A stretch of DNA of 36,039 bases, from positions 1 to 36,039 of the forward strand of contig CALKPY010000129.1 of NCBI GenBank assembly GCA_937991435.1. Reading direction: 5' to 3'. The notes beneath the pieces are model-generated. The model saw nothing but the letters and a program-made list of their open reading frames with translations, searched no databases and was not told the DNA's origin. Position numbers and translations under genes: made by a program. Within the stretch, counting starts at the first letter, position 1. Every line of letters begins with the position of its first letter. This stretch comes from an uncultured Acidimicrobiales bacterium (GTDB taxonomy: Bacteria > Actinomycetota > Acidimicrobiia > Acidimicrobiales > UBA10347). This document shows, piece by piece, positions 8,085 through 16,168 of the stretch.

Positions 8085-9200
8085 TCAGCTCAACGCCGAA
8101 ATTGGCGAGTGGTATTCGTACCCCAACGCTTGTGCGACTGCTTGATCAGTTATTTTGCCGTTCGCGACATTGAGACCATTGGCCAGATGGGCGTCGGCTT
8201 CGATCGCGGCCTTGGCTCCGTCACGGGCCAACGCAACCGCAAACGGAAGCGTGTCATTGTTGAGTGCATAGGTCGACGTGCGAGGAACCGCGCCGGGCAT
8301 GTTGGCGACGCAGTAATGCACGACGTCATGCACGACATAAGTCGGATCGGCGTGCGTTGTCGCTTTCGCTGTTTCCGTGCAGCCGCCCTGGTCGATGGCG
8401 ACATCAACGAGGACCGACCCTGCCCGCATCTCGCGGACCATGTCTTCGGTCACGATCTTTGGCGCACGCGCCCCACGTACAAGTACCGCACCGATCACGA
8501 GATCGCTGTTGACCACGACTTCGCGAGTCGTAGCGGCATTGCTGTGAATAGTTTTGATGGTCGAACCGAATCGCTTAGCGAGTCGGTCCAACACGGCTCC
8601 GCTTCGATCAAGCACGGTCACTTCGGCGCCAAGCCCGACCGCCATCTCGACTGCATTTTCGCCCACGACGCCGCCGCCAATCACTGCGACCTTGGCCGGG
8701 GCTACCCCTGGCACGCCGCCAAGCAACAAACCAGCGCCGCCCATTGGAGCTTCGAGGTGGTGAGCGCCGGCTTGCACACTCATGCGTCCGGCGACCTGCG
8801 ACATCGGGGCCAGCAACGGCAAGCCACCGTGGTTGTCGGTAACTGTTTCATAGGCAATGCACGTGGCGCCACTGGCGACCAAGTCAGCTGTTTGTTCCGG
8901 ATCTGGGGCCAGATGCAGGTAGGTGAACAAAAGGTGCTCAGGCTTGAGCATGGCACGTTCGATTGCCTGAGGTTCTTTGACCTTGACAATCATTTCGGCA
9001 GCTTCGAAGACCGCAGCAGCATCAGGCAGAATCGAAGCACCCGCCGCTTCGTAGTCGCTGTCGGCTGCGCCGATACCTGCGCCCGCCCCTGACTGCACAA
9101 CAACGGGGCTTCCTGAAGCGACCAGCTCATTCACGCTGTTGGGAGTCAAGCCCACCCGGCGTTCATCACTCTTGATCTCGGTAGGTACGCCAACAATCAT
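8085..9200 (-). CDS. ald: Alanine dehydrogenase
   Basis: This 371-residue enzyme interconverts L-alanine with pyruvate and ammonia using NAD. The start [20 protein letters not shown] is highly typical, and R15, K75 and H96 fall where the known pyruvate-binding and catalytic residues lie. [15 protein letters not shown] is the NAD-binding Rossmann motif. I place the start at the ATG at 9200 because GAGGAG (9206-9211, minus strand) lies 5 bases upstream; an earlier in-frame GTG at 9206 would overlap that site. The divergent Lrp/AsnC gene 134 bp away is the usual partner, as AldR controls ald in mycobacteria. A 3-hydroxyisobutyrate-dehydrogenase-like gene follows 24 bp downstream. Confidence 0.95.
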   Translation of the reverse strand: MIVGVPTEIKSDERRVGLTPNSVNELVASGSPVVVQSGAGAGIGAADSDYEAAGASILPDAAAVFEAAEMIVKVKEPQAIERAMLKPEHLLFTYLHLAPDPEQTADLVASGATCIAYETVTDNHGGLPLLAPMSQVAGRMSVQAGAHHLEAPMGGAGLLLGGVPGVAPAKVAVIGGGVVGENAVEMAVGLGAEVTVLDRSGAVLDRLAKRFGSTIKTIHSNAATTREVVVNSDLVIGAVLVRGARAPKIVTEDMVREMRAGSVLVDVAIDQGGCTETAKATTHADPTYVVHDVVHYCVANMPGAVPRTSTYALNNDTLPFAVALARDGAKAAIEADAHLANGLNVANGKITDQAVAQALGYEYHSPISALS

Positions 9201-9205
9201 GATCA

Positions 9206-9211
9206 CTCCTC
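9206..9211 (-). promoter_or_regulatory. Shine-Dalgarno site GAGGAG of ald
   Basis: On the minus strand GAGGAG is followed by TGATC and then the ATG at 9200. This ideal spacing fixes the ald start at 9200 rather than the in-frame GTG at 9206. Strong ribosome sites are uncommon elsewhere in the window. Confidence 0.8.
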
Positions 9212-9334
9212 AGGAATCTTGTACCGCGCACAATACGGACAATCGCACGCACGTGTCCGGCGAATTCAACGAGCGTGAGCACAGTCAACGCATGAATCCG
9301 GCGCGTTCGGGTTCAGCGGCGCAATACTCCCCTA

Positions 9335-9805
9335 ATGATTCACATTGACGAGCTTGATCGGGCCATTTTGCGGGAGCTTCAGCTCGATGGCCGCATCACC
9401 AGTTCAGACCTTGCCGAGCGGGTTGGCTTGTCGGCCTCGGCAACTCTGCGACGAATCCGGCGCCTTGAAGACGACGGCGTGATCGACCGATACGTCATGC
9501 TCGTCAACCCCAAGGCCTTTGGTCGCGAGGTCTCAGTCTTCGTCGAAATTTCACTCGATTCACAGGCCGAAGACCTGCTCGACGAATTCGAGGCAGCCAT
9601 CGTGGACACGCCAGAAGTCATGAGCTGCCACCTGATGGCCGGCGACTTCGACTACATCGTGCATGTCGTGTGCGTTGACATCGCCGACTACGAGCGCGTG
9701 CACCGTCAGCAGCTGGCGAGCTTGCCGCACGTTGCTCGGCTACGGTCAAGCTTCGCCATTCGCGAGGTGTGCGCTCGAACCGACTTCGCCCTCGTCGACC
9801 GGTAA
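9335..9805 (+). CDS. Lrp/AsnC-family regulator, probable alanine-responsive (AldR-like)
   Basis: This 156-residue protein has the standard Lrp/AsnC layout. A helix-turn-helix occupies about residues 5-55 (ILRELQLDGRITSSDLAERVGLS and TLRRIRRLEDDGVI). A RAM effector domain follows from about 65 to 145, with the usual VMSCHLMAGDFDYIVHV stretch. These regulators form dimers to octamers and sense amino acids. Divergent placement against ald suggests control of ald by alanine, as for AldR in mycobacteria; this is inferred from position. No Shine-Dalgarno sequence precedes the ATG, and AATACT (9323-9328) could be a -10 for a leaderless transcript. Confidence 0.9.
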   Translation: MIHIDELDRAILRELQLDGRITSSDLAERVGLSASATLRRIRRLEDDGVIDRYVMLVNPKAFGREVSVFVEISLDSQAEDLLDEFEAAIVDTPEVMSCHLMAGDFDYIVHVVCVDIADYERVHRQQLASLPHVARLRSSFAIREVCARTDFALVDR

Positions 9806-9829
9806 ACCGCGACCCTGTCGAATCGGCTT

Positions 9830-10666
9830 TTATTCGGCGTGGCCGTCGTCGCCCGCCGACACAAAGTCAATGAGTTGTTCGACCGAGTTGACGAGCGATG
9901 TCTCAATGTCGTTCCACGATTCGACCCGACCCAGAATACGTTTGAAGAATTGGCCGGGGTGCATGTCGAGGTCGAGCGCGGCGAGCACACCCTCTTTCCA
10001 CGGTTGGCCCTTAGGGACTACCGGCCACGCCTTGATCCCAATCGTTGCCGGGCGGATCGCCTGCCAGACGTCGACAAACGGGTGCCCCAGAATCAGCACA
10101 TTGGGATCGTTGACCGTTTCGGCGATACGCGACTCTTTGGAGCCGTCGACAAGATGATCGAGCAGAATGCCCAACCGCGCATGTGGCGACGGGCCGAAGC
10201 TGGCTACAAGCGCGGCGAGATCGTCGGCACCTTCGAGTTGCTCGACAACGATCCCCTCGTAGCGAAGGTCATCACCCCAGACCCTCTCGATGAGTTCCGC
10301 ATCGTGAATTCCTTCGACCCAAATTCGGCTGGCGCGAGCGACCTTGGCCGTCGTGTCTGTGGCGCCGATCGACCCTGACGCCGTCGTGCTTGCGGCGCGC
10401 TCTTTGAGCTCGACCGGAGATCGCAAGGCAACCAAATCACCCTCGTGGCGGAACAATCCGGGTGTGGGTTCAAACGCCACCTCGGCGCCAAGTTGGTCCT
10501 TGAGCACAATCTCGACGCCTTCGAGGAAGCGCACCACTGTGCCAATCGTGTCTGAAGGCGAGTGAGTTAGACGCATGCCGGGCTCAACAAATAGCTCTCG
10601 CTTGGCCAGCCCGCGACGCCGCTGATCATGCATGTCGTCTAGCGATTCAAGAATGCCGTCATCCAT
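9830..10666 (-). CDS. DUF3097 family protein
   Basis: This 278-residue protein matches the actinobacterial DUF3097 family. An N-terminal beta-rich part (about 25-85: PGMRLTHSPSDTIGTVVRF and following) precedes a conserved core. The core contains IWVEGIHDAELIERVWGDDL (115-134), LLDHLVDGSKESRI (168-181) and LGHPFVDVWQAIRP. The VEG-x-DAE segment plus a downstream DH..DGSK segment recalls the TOPRIM fold of primases and topoisomerases, which would imply nucleic-acid or nucleotide phosphate chemistry; that is my inference. No biochemical function is known to me. It follows the restriction-modification-like trio by 79 bp on the same strand, probably by chance, as the family is a widespread core actinobacterial protein. 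Confidence 0.8.
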   Translation of the reverse strand: MDDGILESLDDMHDQRRRGLAKRELFVEPGMRLTHSPSDTIGTVVRFLEGVEIVLKDQLGAEVAFEPTPGLFRHEGDLVALRSPVELKERAASTTASGSIGATDTTAKVARASRIWVEGIHDAELIERVWGDDLRYEGIVVEQLEGADDLAALVASFGPSPHARLGILLDHLVDGSKESRIAETVNDPNVLILGHPFVDVWQAIRPATIGIKAWPVVPKGQPWKEGVLAALDLDMHPGQFFKRILGRVESWNDIETSLVNSVEQLIDFVSAGDDGHAE

Positions 10667-10745
10667 CAGCGGGCGAGCCTAGAACGGCAGGTCACAAGCC
10701 TGTGGGGATGCTCACAGTCGTGGGCTGCTGTCACACACAAAAGCA

Positions 10746-11759
10746 TCATTTGAGTGGGAAGTACCCGGGCACGTCGTGCGGATGGGTGTCAAGGTGCACC
10801 TTTGCTTCAGGAGCGCCCGAGAACCGCCCATGGGTCCAACGGATCTCGACATGACCTTCGACGATGCGCTGCTCGCTCGACTCACGATCGCTTACCTCGG
10901 CCCGCCACCGCACCATGGGTTGGCCCGCTGGCTCAGCCCACGTGTCAAAGGACCGGACCTCGAACTGGTGACGGAAGTCCCAGGGAGTACCCACTCGATA
11001 TCGCAGCGGTTCGCCGCTCTTCGTTGCGCCCAACACGAAATAGGGCGCTGACTGCAGTCGCAGAAGTCGCCAAACCATGTCTTCACGAGCCCGAGGTGTT
11101 CGCAGAACTGCGGCCCAACGCTTGGCCGAAGCCGAGGCGACCGCGACGCTGAACGCTTCGTACAACTTTTGCGCCGCGTCTGGCAGCGCTCCGCGTTTCG
11201 GCAACGCTGCTTTGAGGCGTTGGCGATCGGCCGTGTCAAGATCAGCCGCCGAAAGCGGCATGCCAAACAGCTGGGTGGCGTTGACACACTCGTGGTACAG
11301 GTCTTCGTATTCGTCGGGCGCCGTCGTGAGGAACCAATCGCTGCCTCGCTCGACTCGCTTCTCGGCGAGCGCACGGTCAAAGACGTGCGACGGGCTCGCG
11401 TTGTGCAGAATCGAGCTGCCGTACTTGCACGACACGAGGTAGACGTGATCGATGCGCAGATCAGCCGGGATCTGTTCGTACCCGGGCGGTTTGTGCGGGC
11501 CTTTCCACTCAACAGACCACGGTGGACGGCCCCGTAGGCCGTCGTCGGCGCGCGCAAAGATGTGGCCGTTAGCCCAAGCGGTCGTGAACTCGTTTGCATG
11601 CACCCCGTCAGAGCGGGCCTGATCGAGACGCTCATAGTGCTCGGTAGTGAGATTGGTAACGCTGCGAGGCCGCACCGTTAGCGCCTCGTCGAGGTCGCGA
11701 AAGCCCAACATCGCAAGACCGGTGATGATCTCGGTGATCTCGGTGCGTAGCGCAGCCAT
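10746..11759 (-). CDS. Putative restriction endonuclease subunit
   Basis: This 337-residue protein is not one I can assign to a named family with certainty. It is the third gene of a compact set behind a DNA methyltransferase (12-bp gap to the preceding gene). Around residues 84-112 it has two candidate nuclease motifs: E84-W-K86, with D72/D73 upstream, and D104-HVYLVS-C-K112, which resembles PD-(D/E)xK with Ser replacing the acidic residue. NASPSHVF follows. The second half is a mixed region with many aromatic and charged residues (RLLRLQSAPYFVLGATKSGEPLRYR, then VRWRAEVSDRESSEQ), possibly for DNA recognition. The likely role is cleaving DNA that lacks the partner methylation. The context is strong; the catalytic assignment is inferred. 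Confidence 0.55.
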   Translation of the reverse strand: MAALRTEITEIITGLAMLGFRDLDEALTVRPRSVTNLTTEHYERLDQARSDGVHANEFTTAWANGHIFARADDGLRGRPPWSVEWKGPHKPPGYEQIPADLRIDHVYLVSCKYGSSILHNASPSHVFDRALAEKRVERGSDWFLTTAPDEYEDLYHECVNATQLFGMPLSAADLDTADRQRLKAALPKRGALPDAAQKLYEAFSVAVASASAKRWAAVLRTPRAREDMVWRLLRLQSAPYFVLGATKSGEPLRYRVGTPWDFRHQFEVRSFDTWAEPAGQPMVRWRAEVSDRESSEQRIVEGHVEIRWTHGRFSGAPEAKVHLDTHPHDVPGYFPLK

Positions 11760-11771
11760 CGAGGTTGCCTG

Positions 11772-12110
11772 TCAGTTCGCGAACAGGCGCGACGTGCGAA
11801 TAGCCATCGACGCCACTTCGCGATCGAGGTCAGCTTCGGTCCAGACCTGCACGTATTCGTCGTAGACATCGATGTAGGTGTCAGTGGCGTCCATCCACAT
11901 GACGACGGCCTCGGCCCAACGTTCATGTAACAAGTGATCGTGTACTTCAGCAAGAGCGTCGCTGTCGAACACCGAACGATCCTCGGCGGCGACAACCTTG
12001 AGCGCAAGCAAGCGCGAAATGACAGCTGCATTCTCCGCGAGAAAGATGCGCGGCGTCTCTTCTTTGACGACGGCCCACGCACCAGGGCTCGACGCCGCCG
12101 GGATCGTCAC
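11772..12110 (-). CDS. Small helical protein of unknown function within the R-M-like operon
   Basis: A GTG at 12110 lies one base after the methyltransferase stop codon (TAA-C-GTG), giving a 112-residue product. The open frame reaches further upstream only by overlapping the methyltransferase, so I take the GTG as the start. The protein is acidic, without cysteines, signal peptide or membrane segment, and looks almost entirely helical (AENAAVISRLLALKVVAAED, HDHLLHERWAEAVVMWMDATD, EADLDREVASMAIRTSRLFAN). I do not recognise a family. Its tight position between methyltransferase and putative nuclease suggests a structural, controlling or specificity role in that system. It lacks an obvious helix-turn-helix, so a classical C protein is unlikely. 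Confidence 0.65.
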   Translation of the reverse strand: MTIPAASSPGAWAVVKEETPRIFLAENAAVISRLLALKVVAAEDRSVFDSDALAEVHDHLLHERWAEAVVMWMDATDTYIDVYDEYVQVWTEADLDREVASMAIRTSRLFAN

Positions 12111-12111
12111 G

Positions 12112-13758
12112 TTAGAACAGTTGATCGGGCGCAGCGGTAGCGAGCCCATCGGGGGGATCAACGTCATTGCCCGCCACGGCATAGGACCGCAGCCGTTGTT
12201 GGCCGTCATCGGTGAGCATCTCAACCGCATCGAAGATCGGACCTTCGCCTGACGGTGTCATGCATGCTTGAAGCGCCTTGCGACCAACGCCCGTGTCAGG
12301 AAGACTCGTTGTAAGCAGCACGTAACGCACCAACCCGAGCTCTGAAGTCGACTCGCCGTCTGCTTGTCGAGCGGCTGCCTTGCCAAGAGATTTCCAGACA
12401 GTGTCGGTTCGGCGAAGCCCATCACGCTCACTGGTGAACGCGCCAGTCACATCAAAGTGCCAAAGCGAGCCGTCGGCAGCCGTAGCCACGAAGTCAATCT
12501 CAGGGCCAGTCTTGAGCTTCTTGTTCTTTTGACGAACCGAGAAGCCGCAGGCTTCGAGCACCGCTTGGGCAATGTCTTCGGCCAGTTTGCCTTGTTGCAC
12601 GACCGAGGCTTGGAACCCGGCCGGGTCAGCCTCGGCGTCGATCTCAGCGTCTTTTGACTTGATCGCGGGAACTCGCACCTTGATGCGCTCGCGCTCGCTC
12701 TCGAACTGGACCAGCCGATCACGTTCGGCCGCCACGCGATCAGCAGAGAGTTGCACATATTCAGGCTCGGCTTCGCAACCAACGAAATTACGGCCCTTGC
12801 GGACTGCCGCGATGCCTGTTGTTCCTGAACCCATATACGGGTCAAGAATCAAGTCATCGCGATAGGTGTAGAGATCGATCAACCGTTTCGGCAGACCCAC
12901 AGGAAACGGGGCTGGGTGGCCGACACGTGTGGCGCTCTCAGCCGGGATTTCCCACACATCTTTAACCGCGCTCATGAACTCGTCGCGAAAAATTGACCCT
13001 TCGCTCGGCAGGCCGGCTTCGGCACGCTTACGAGGAGTCAGGGCCCGTTCGAATCTGCCCTTGCTGGCAATGATTACTCGCTCGGTAATGTCGCGCAGCA
13101 CCGGGCTTGACGGCCGCTGGAACGAGCCCCAGGCGGTCGAGCTGTTCATGCCGTCGCCCTTGCGCCAGATGACTTCACCGCGCAGCAGAAGCTTGAGATC
13201 TTCGAAAATGCGAATGATGTCGGCAGATTGTGACCGATACGGCTTGCGACCCAGGTTGGCGACATTGACCGCAATACGGCCACCTGGCTCAAGCTTGCGG
13301 ACACACAGCTCAAAGACTCGATGCAGGTTGGCAAGATGCTCTTCATATTCGACCGGAACATGGCCCTTGCCCATTGCTTCTTCATAGGTTTTGCCCACGA
13401 AGTACGGCGGCGAGGTGACGACCAGCGCCACCGAATTGTCTTTGACGAACCGCTCATCGAGCAGTAGATCTTCTGCCGTGCCGAGCCGAGTCTCATCAGA
13501 CGCCGGGCGCTCCCCTATTGGAACAACCGTTTCGTCGTCTGACGTCTCAGGCGGAACAAATCGCGCATAGAACGCCGAGCTGTCATGGTTCTCGCGAGAA
13601 CTTGTTCCAAACGAGGCCGTCGACGAGCCGCGGCGAAGCGATGAACTGTCGTCGGCGACGCCGTCGCGATCAGTCCGGCTACCGGACGTTGGTTTTTTTG
13701 GCACGGTCTGGCCTCCGGGTTCGAACACTACGCCGACCGTATGGGTGGGGTGTGACAT
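12112..13758 (-). CDS. Beta-class DNA methyltransferase with C-terminal nuclease-like domain
   Basis: With the ATG at 13758 the protein has 548 residues. The first ~90 are polar and probably disordered. TSPPY (115-119) is catalytic motif IV and DPYMGSGTT (306-314) is the SAM-binding motif I, both in the beta-class order; TSPPY rather than DPPY favours N4-cytosine methylation but does not prove it. VGHPAPFPVGLPKRLI is typical just before motif I. After about residue 385 comes a further ~160-residue domain with P-E-I-D-F (419-423) and FDVTGAF (435-441), which resembles a PD-(D/E)xK fold with Thr in place of the usual Lys. An earlier in-frame ATG at 13854 would overlap the divergent gene and is less likely. 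The two small genes downstream complete a probable restriction-modification system. Confidence 0.85.
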   Translation of the reverse strand: MSHPTHTVGVVFEPGGQTVPKKPTSGSRTDRDGVADDSSSLRRGSSTASFGTSSRENHDSSAFYARFVPPETSDDETVVPIGERPASDETRLGTAEDLLLDERFVKDNSVALVVTSPPYFVGKTYEEAMGKGHVPVEYEEHLANLHRVFELCVRKLEPGGRIAVNVANLGRKPYRSQSADIIRIFEDLKLLLRGEVIWRKGDGMNSSTAWGSFQRPSSPVLRDITERVIIASKGRFERALTPRKRAEAGLPSEGSIFRDEFMSAVKDVWEIPAESATRVGHPAPFPVGLPKRLIDLYTYRDDLILDPYMGSGTTGIAAVRKGRNFVGCEAEPEYVQLSADRVAAERDRLVQFESERERIKVRVPAIKSKDAEIDAEADPAGFQASVVQQGKLAEDIAQAVLEACGFSVRQKNKKLKTGPEIDFVATAADGSLWHFDVTGAFTSERDGLRRTDTVWKSLGKAAARQADGESTSELGLVRYVLLTTSLPDTGVGRKALQACMTPSGEGPIFDAVEMLTDDGQQRLRSYAVAGNDVDPPDGLATAAPDQLF

Positions 13759-13802
13759 TGTCAGGGAATAGCTGAGCGGCGCAGCGACGCTAGCTTCCTT
13801 GA

Positions 13803-14984
13803 ATGACTTTCGATCTTGGCGCAGTGCGAGCCGACACACCTGCAGCATCGTCAATACGGCACTTCAACAATGCAGGTTCGTCACTGCCACCAACCCCCGT
13901 AGTCGCTGCCTGCATCGACTACACCCGCCGGGAAGCCGAGATCGGTGGGTACGAAACCGCCGCGGAGCGCGTCGACGATCTCGACCGGGTGTATGTCGAA
14001 GGAGCACGCCTGCTCAACGCTCAACCGTCAGAGTTGGCATTTTGCACAAGCTCTGCGCAGGCATGGTGGCGGTCGTTCGAAGCCGTACCGCTCGAAGCTG
14101 GCGACAAGGTGCTCACTTCGACGACCGAGTATCAGGCAAACGCTTTCGGCCTGATACAAGCGCAGCAGCGCGGCATCGATGTCGAGGTCATACCCGCCAC
14201 CGATAGCGGCGAAATCGACCTCGACGCGTTTACGGACCTACTCGATGACCGAGTTCGAGCGGTCGCGATCACCTGGATCGGTCTCAGTAACGGCATGGTC
14301 CAACCAGCCGCAGCGATCGGTGAACTTCTTGCAGGTCACCCAGCCACCTACGTGCTCGATGCTTGTCAGGCCGTCGGGCAGATGCCGGTCGACGTCAACG
14401 AACTGCAATGCGACCTGTTGTCGTTCACCGGCCGCAAGTTCATGCGTGGACCTCGAGGCACTGCCATGCTGTGGGCCCGCCGCAGCCTGATCGATGAATT
14501 CGCTGCCCCTTCTTACATCGACGGGCGCTCGGCACTCTGGACCGGTGACCGCACCTACGAGCTAGCCCCAGATGCCCTTCGTTGGGAGCTCGGCGAGGTC
14601 AACTTCGCGGCCAAAGCTGGGTTCGGCGTGGCACTTGCATACGCCAACGAGATAGGTCTCGACGCAATTGCACAACGGAACACGATTCTCGCCGACGATC
14701 TGCGAGCGAAACTCGAGTTGATCGGCCGTGTCACCGTGCTCGACCAAGGAGAACACAAGTGCGCCATCGTCACATTCAACGTTGACGGACTTGAAGCCGC
14801 GGCCGTCACCCGCCAGCTACGCGAACACGACATCAACACGTCGGCGCTCATGGCGGCCACGGGGCTCTTCGATATGGAGCCACGCGGAATCGCCAGCGCA
14901 GTCCGCGCATCGGTGCACTACTTCCTTGAAGATGGCGACATCGACGCGCTTGTCGACGCCGTTGCCCAAATCGCCAACAGCTAG
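13803..14984 (+). CDS. Class V aminotransferase-fold PLP enzyme
   Basis: This 393-residue protein has the class V fold shared by cysteine desulfurases, selenocysteine lyases, isopenicillin N epimerases and EgtE. HFNNAGSSLPP (20-30) is the opening substrate-binding motif. D186 in VLDACQAVGQ should pair with the PLP pyridine nitrogen, and K212 in SFTGRKFMRGPRGT is the Schiff-base lysine. I cannot name the reaction: a C-S lyase or epimerase is possible, and a NifS/IscS-type active-site cysteine loop is not evident. It diverges from the methyltransferase across 44 bp, so both promoters lie in the same short spacer. It converges on msrB with 13 bp between stops. Confidence 0.82.
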   Translation: MTFDLGAVRADTPAASSIRHFNNAGSSLPPTPVVAACIDYTRREAEIGGYETAAERVDDLDRVYVEGARLLNAQPSELAFCTSSAQAWWRSFEAVPLEAGDKVLTSTTEYQANAFGLIQAQQRGIDVEVIPATDSGEIDLDAFTDLLDDRVRAVAITWIGLSNGMVQPAAAIGELLAGHPATYVLDACQAVGQMPVDVNELQCDLLSFTGRKFMRGPRGTAMLWARRSLIDEFAAPSYIDGRSALWTGDRTYELAPDALRWELGEVNFAAKAGFGVALAYANEIGLDAIAQRNTILADDLRAKLELIGRVTVLDQGEHKCAIVTFNVDGLEAAAVTRQLREHDINTSALMAATGLFDMEPRGIASAVRASVHYFLEDGDIDALVDAVAQIANS

Positions 14985-14997
14985 CGACGCGGCAAGC

Positions 14998-15396
14998 TCA
15001 GCTGTCGTCGAGCGCGAGATCCAACGACGCGCTGTTCATGCAGAACCGTTCACCTGTTGGTTGCGGGCCGTCAGGAAACACGTGACCGAGGTGCGCACCA
15101 CACTTCGCACACACTGCTTCAACTCGAGCCATGCCCATCGTGTTGTCCACGCGTCGCTCGACTTTGTCTTGCGAGACTGGTTCGTAAAAGCTCGGCCAGC
15201 CGCAGCCGGCGTCGTACTTCGTTTCGCTTGTGAATAGCTCGGCGTCGCAGACCACACAGCTGTAGATGCCATCGTCAGTTGTGTCCCAATACTTGCCAGT
15301 GAACGCACGCTCAGTACCGGCCTGTTGGGTCACCGTGAACTGTTCAGGCGTGAGACGTTCGCGGAGTTCATTCTGATCGATCTCAATATGTGCCAT
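14998..15396 (-). CDS. msrB: Peptide-methionine (R)-S-oxide reductase
   Basis: This 132-residue MsrB reduces methionine-R-sulfoxide in proteins, using thioredoxin. The zinc site is complete (CVVC at about 47-50 and CAKC at about 95-98). GCGWPSFY is the substrate loop, GHVFPDGP is conserved, and RFCMNSASL near the C-terminus holds the catalytic cysteine. The length is that of a free-standing cytoplasmic MsrB. It is not linked to msrA here. It shares a 127-bp spacer with the divergent NfeD-like gene. Confidence 0.96.
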   Translation of the reverse strand: MAHIEIDQNELRERLTPEQFTVTQQAGTERAFTGKYWDTTDDGIYSCVVCDAELFTSETKYDAGCGWPSFYEPVSQDKVERRVDNTMGMARVEAVCAKCGAHLGHVFPDGPQPTGERFCMNSASLDLALDDS

Positions 15397-15523
15397 GACC
15401 CAAAGGGTAGAGCCCCGCGGCCCTCTGCATGAAGCGCCCGGGCTACCTTTCGCAGCTGTTCATAAACCACCCCACCTCCCGACCATATGAGGTACCAACC
15501 AAGCGGCTAGATTGGTGCAGACA

Positions 15524-16114
15524 ATGATCTGGGTCTATATCGCCGCCGCCATCTTCGGTGGGGCGTTCGCGATACCAATGATCTTGGGTGGTCTCGATTT
15601 CGACGGTGACGTCGACATCGACGTTGACGGCGACCTCGAGCTCGACTCTCCCGACGGTGGGTCCGATGCGCTGGGCGACGCTGGCGGCGCCGCGGATTTC
15701 CTCGGCTCCCTACTGTCGTTTCGCTCGATCGTGCTCGCTCTTGCGTTTTTTGGGCTCTCCGGCATCGTGCTGTCAGTCTTTGACACCGCTGCAGCCGTCA
15801 CGCTGATTGCCGCAATCGGCCTTGGCGTCTTCGCGGCAGCGACCAACGCTGCAGCCATGCGGTACGTACTCGGCAACGAAGCGTCGTCGCATCTCACCAA
15901 CGCGGACATCCGCGGCACGAGAGGAACCGTGGTCTTGCCCCTCGGGCCCGACCGCCGTGGACGCATTCGCACCGAGATCGCCGGCCAAACCGAATACTTC
16001 ACGGCATTGCCACTGCGTTCCGGCACCGCCGCATTCGACGTAGGCGACGAAGTCGTCATTGTGGAAATCGACAAGGGCACCGCCAAAGTCGCGCCGCTAT
16101 CGAGCGACGATTAG
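15524..16114 (+). CDS. NfeD-like membrane protein, partner of flotillin
   Basis: I chose the ATG at 15524 (196 residues); TTG and GTG codons just upstream are alternatives. A first membrane helix (about 2-23) is followed by an unusual aspartate-rich stretch (25-48, FDGDVDIDVDGDLELD). Two further hydrophobic segments (about 62-110) precede a C-terminal domain (125-195) with the OB-like features of NfeD proteins: GTRGTVVLPLGPDRRGRI and DVGDEVVIVEID. NfeD proteins are encoded next to flotillins and help organise membrane microdomains. The flotillin gene starts 54 bp downstream. TAGATT (15508-15513) may be a -10 for a leaderless transcript. Confidence 0.8.
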   Translation: MIWVYIAAAIFGGAFAIPMILGGLDFDGDVDIDVDGDLELDSPDGGSDALGDAGGAADFLGSLLSFRSIVLALAFFGLSGIVLSVFDTAAAVTLIAAIGLGVFAAATNAAAMRYVLGNEASSHLTNADIRGTRGTVVLPLGPDRRGRIRTEIAGQTEYFTALPLRSGTAAFDVGDEVVIVEIDKGTAKVAPLSSDD

Positions 16115-16158
16115 TCGCACAAATTCGAAACTCACGGGCTCAATGCTCGACAACCCAC

Positions 16159-16163
16159 GGAGG
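16159..16163 (+). promoter_or_regulatory. Shine-Dalgarno site GGAGG of the flotillin gene
   Basis: GGAGG ends 5 bases before the ATG at 16169. This fixes the start there rather than at the overlapping in-frame GTG at 16163. Confidence 0.8.
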
Positions 16164-16168
16164 TGGAC

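Noticed and set aside
7776..9092. A 438-codon plus-strand open frame opposite ald and the dehydrogenase-like gene
   Set aside because: It is antisense to two well-supported enzymes, has no recognisable domain, and long antisense frames are expected in GC-rich coding DNA.
10667..10745. Possible hairpin (CTGTG...CACAG) downstream of the nuclease-like gene
   Set aside because: A five-base stem with an eight-base loop is not distinguishable from chance.
13759..13854. Longer methyltransferase start at 13854
   Set aside because: It would overlap the divergent PLP-enzyme gene by 52 bases, and the added residues have no family character.
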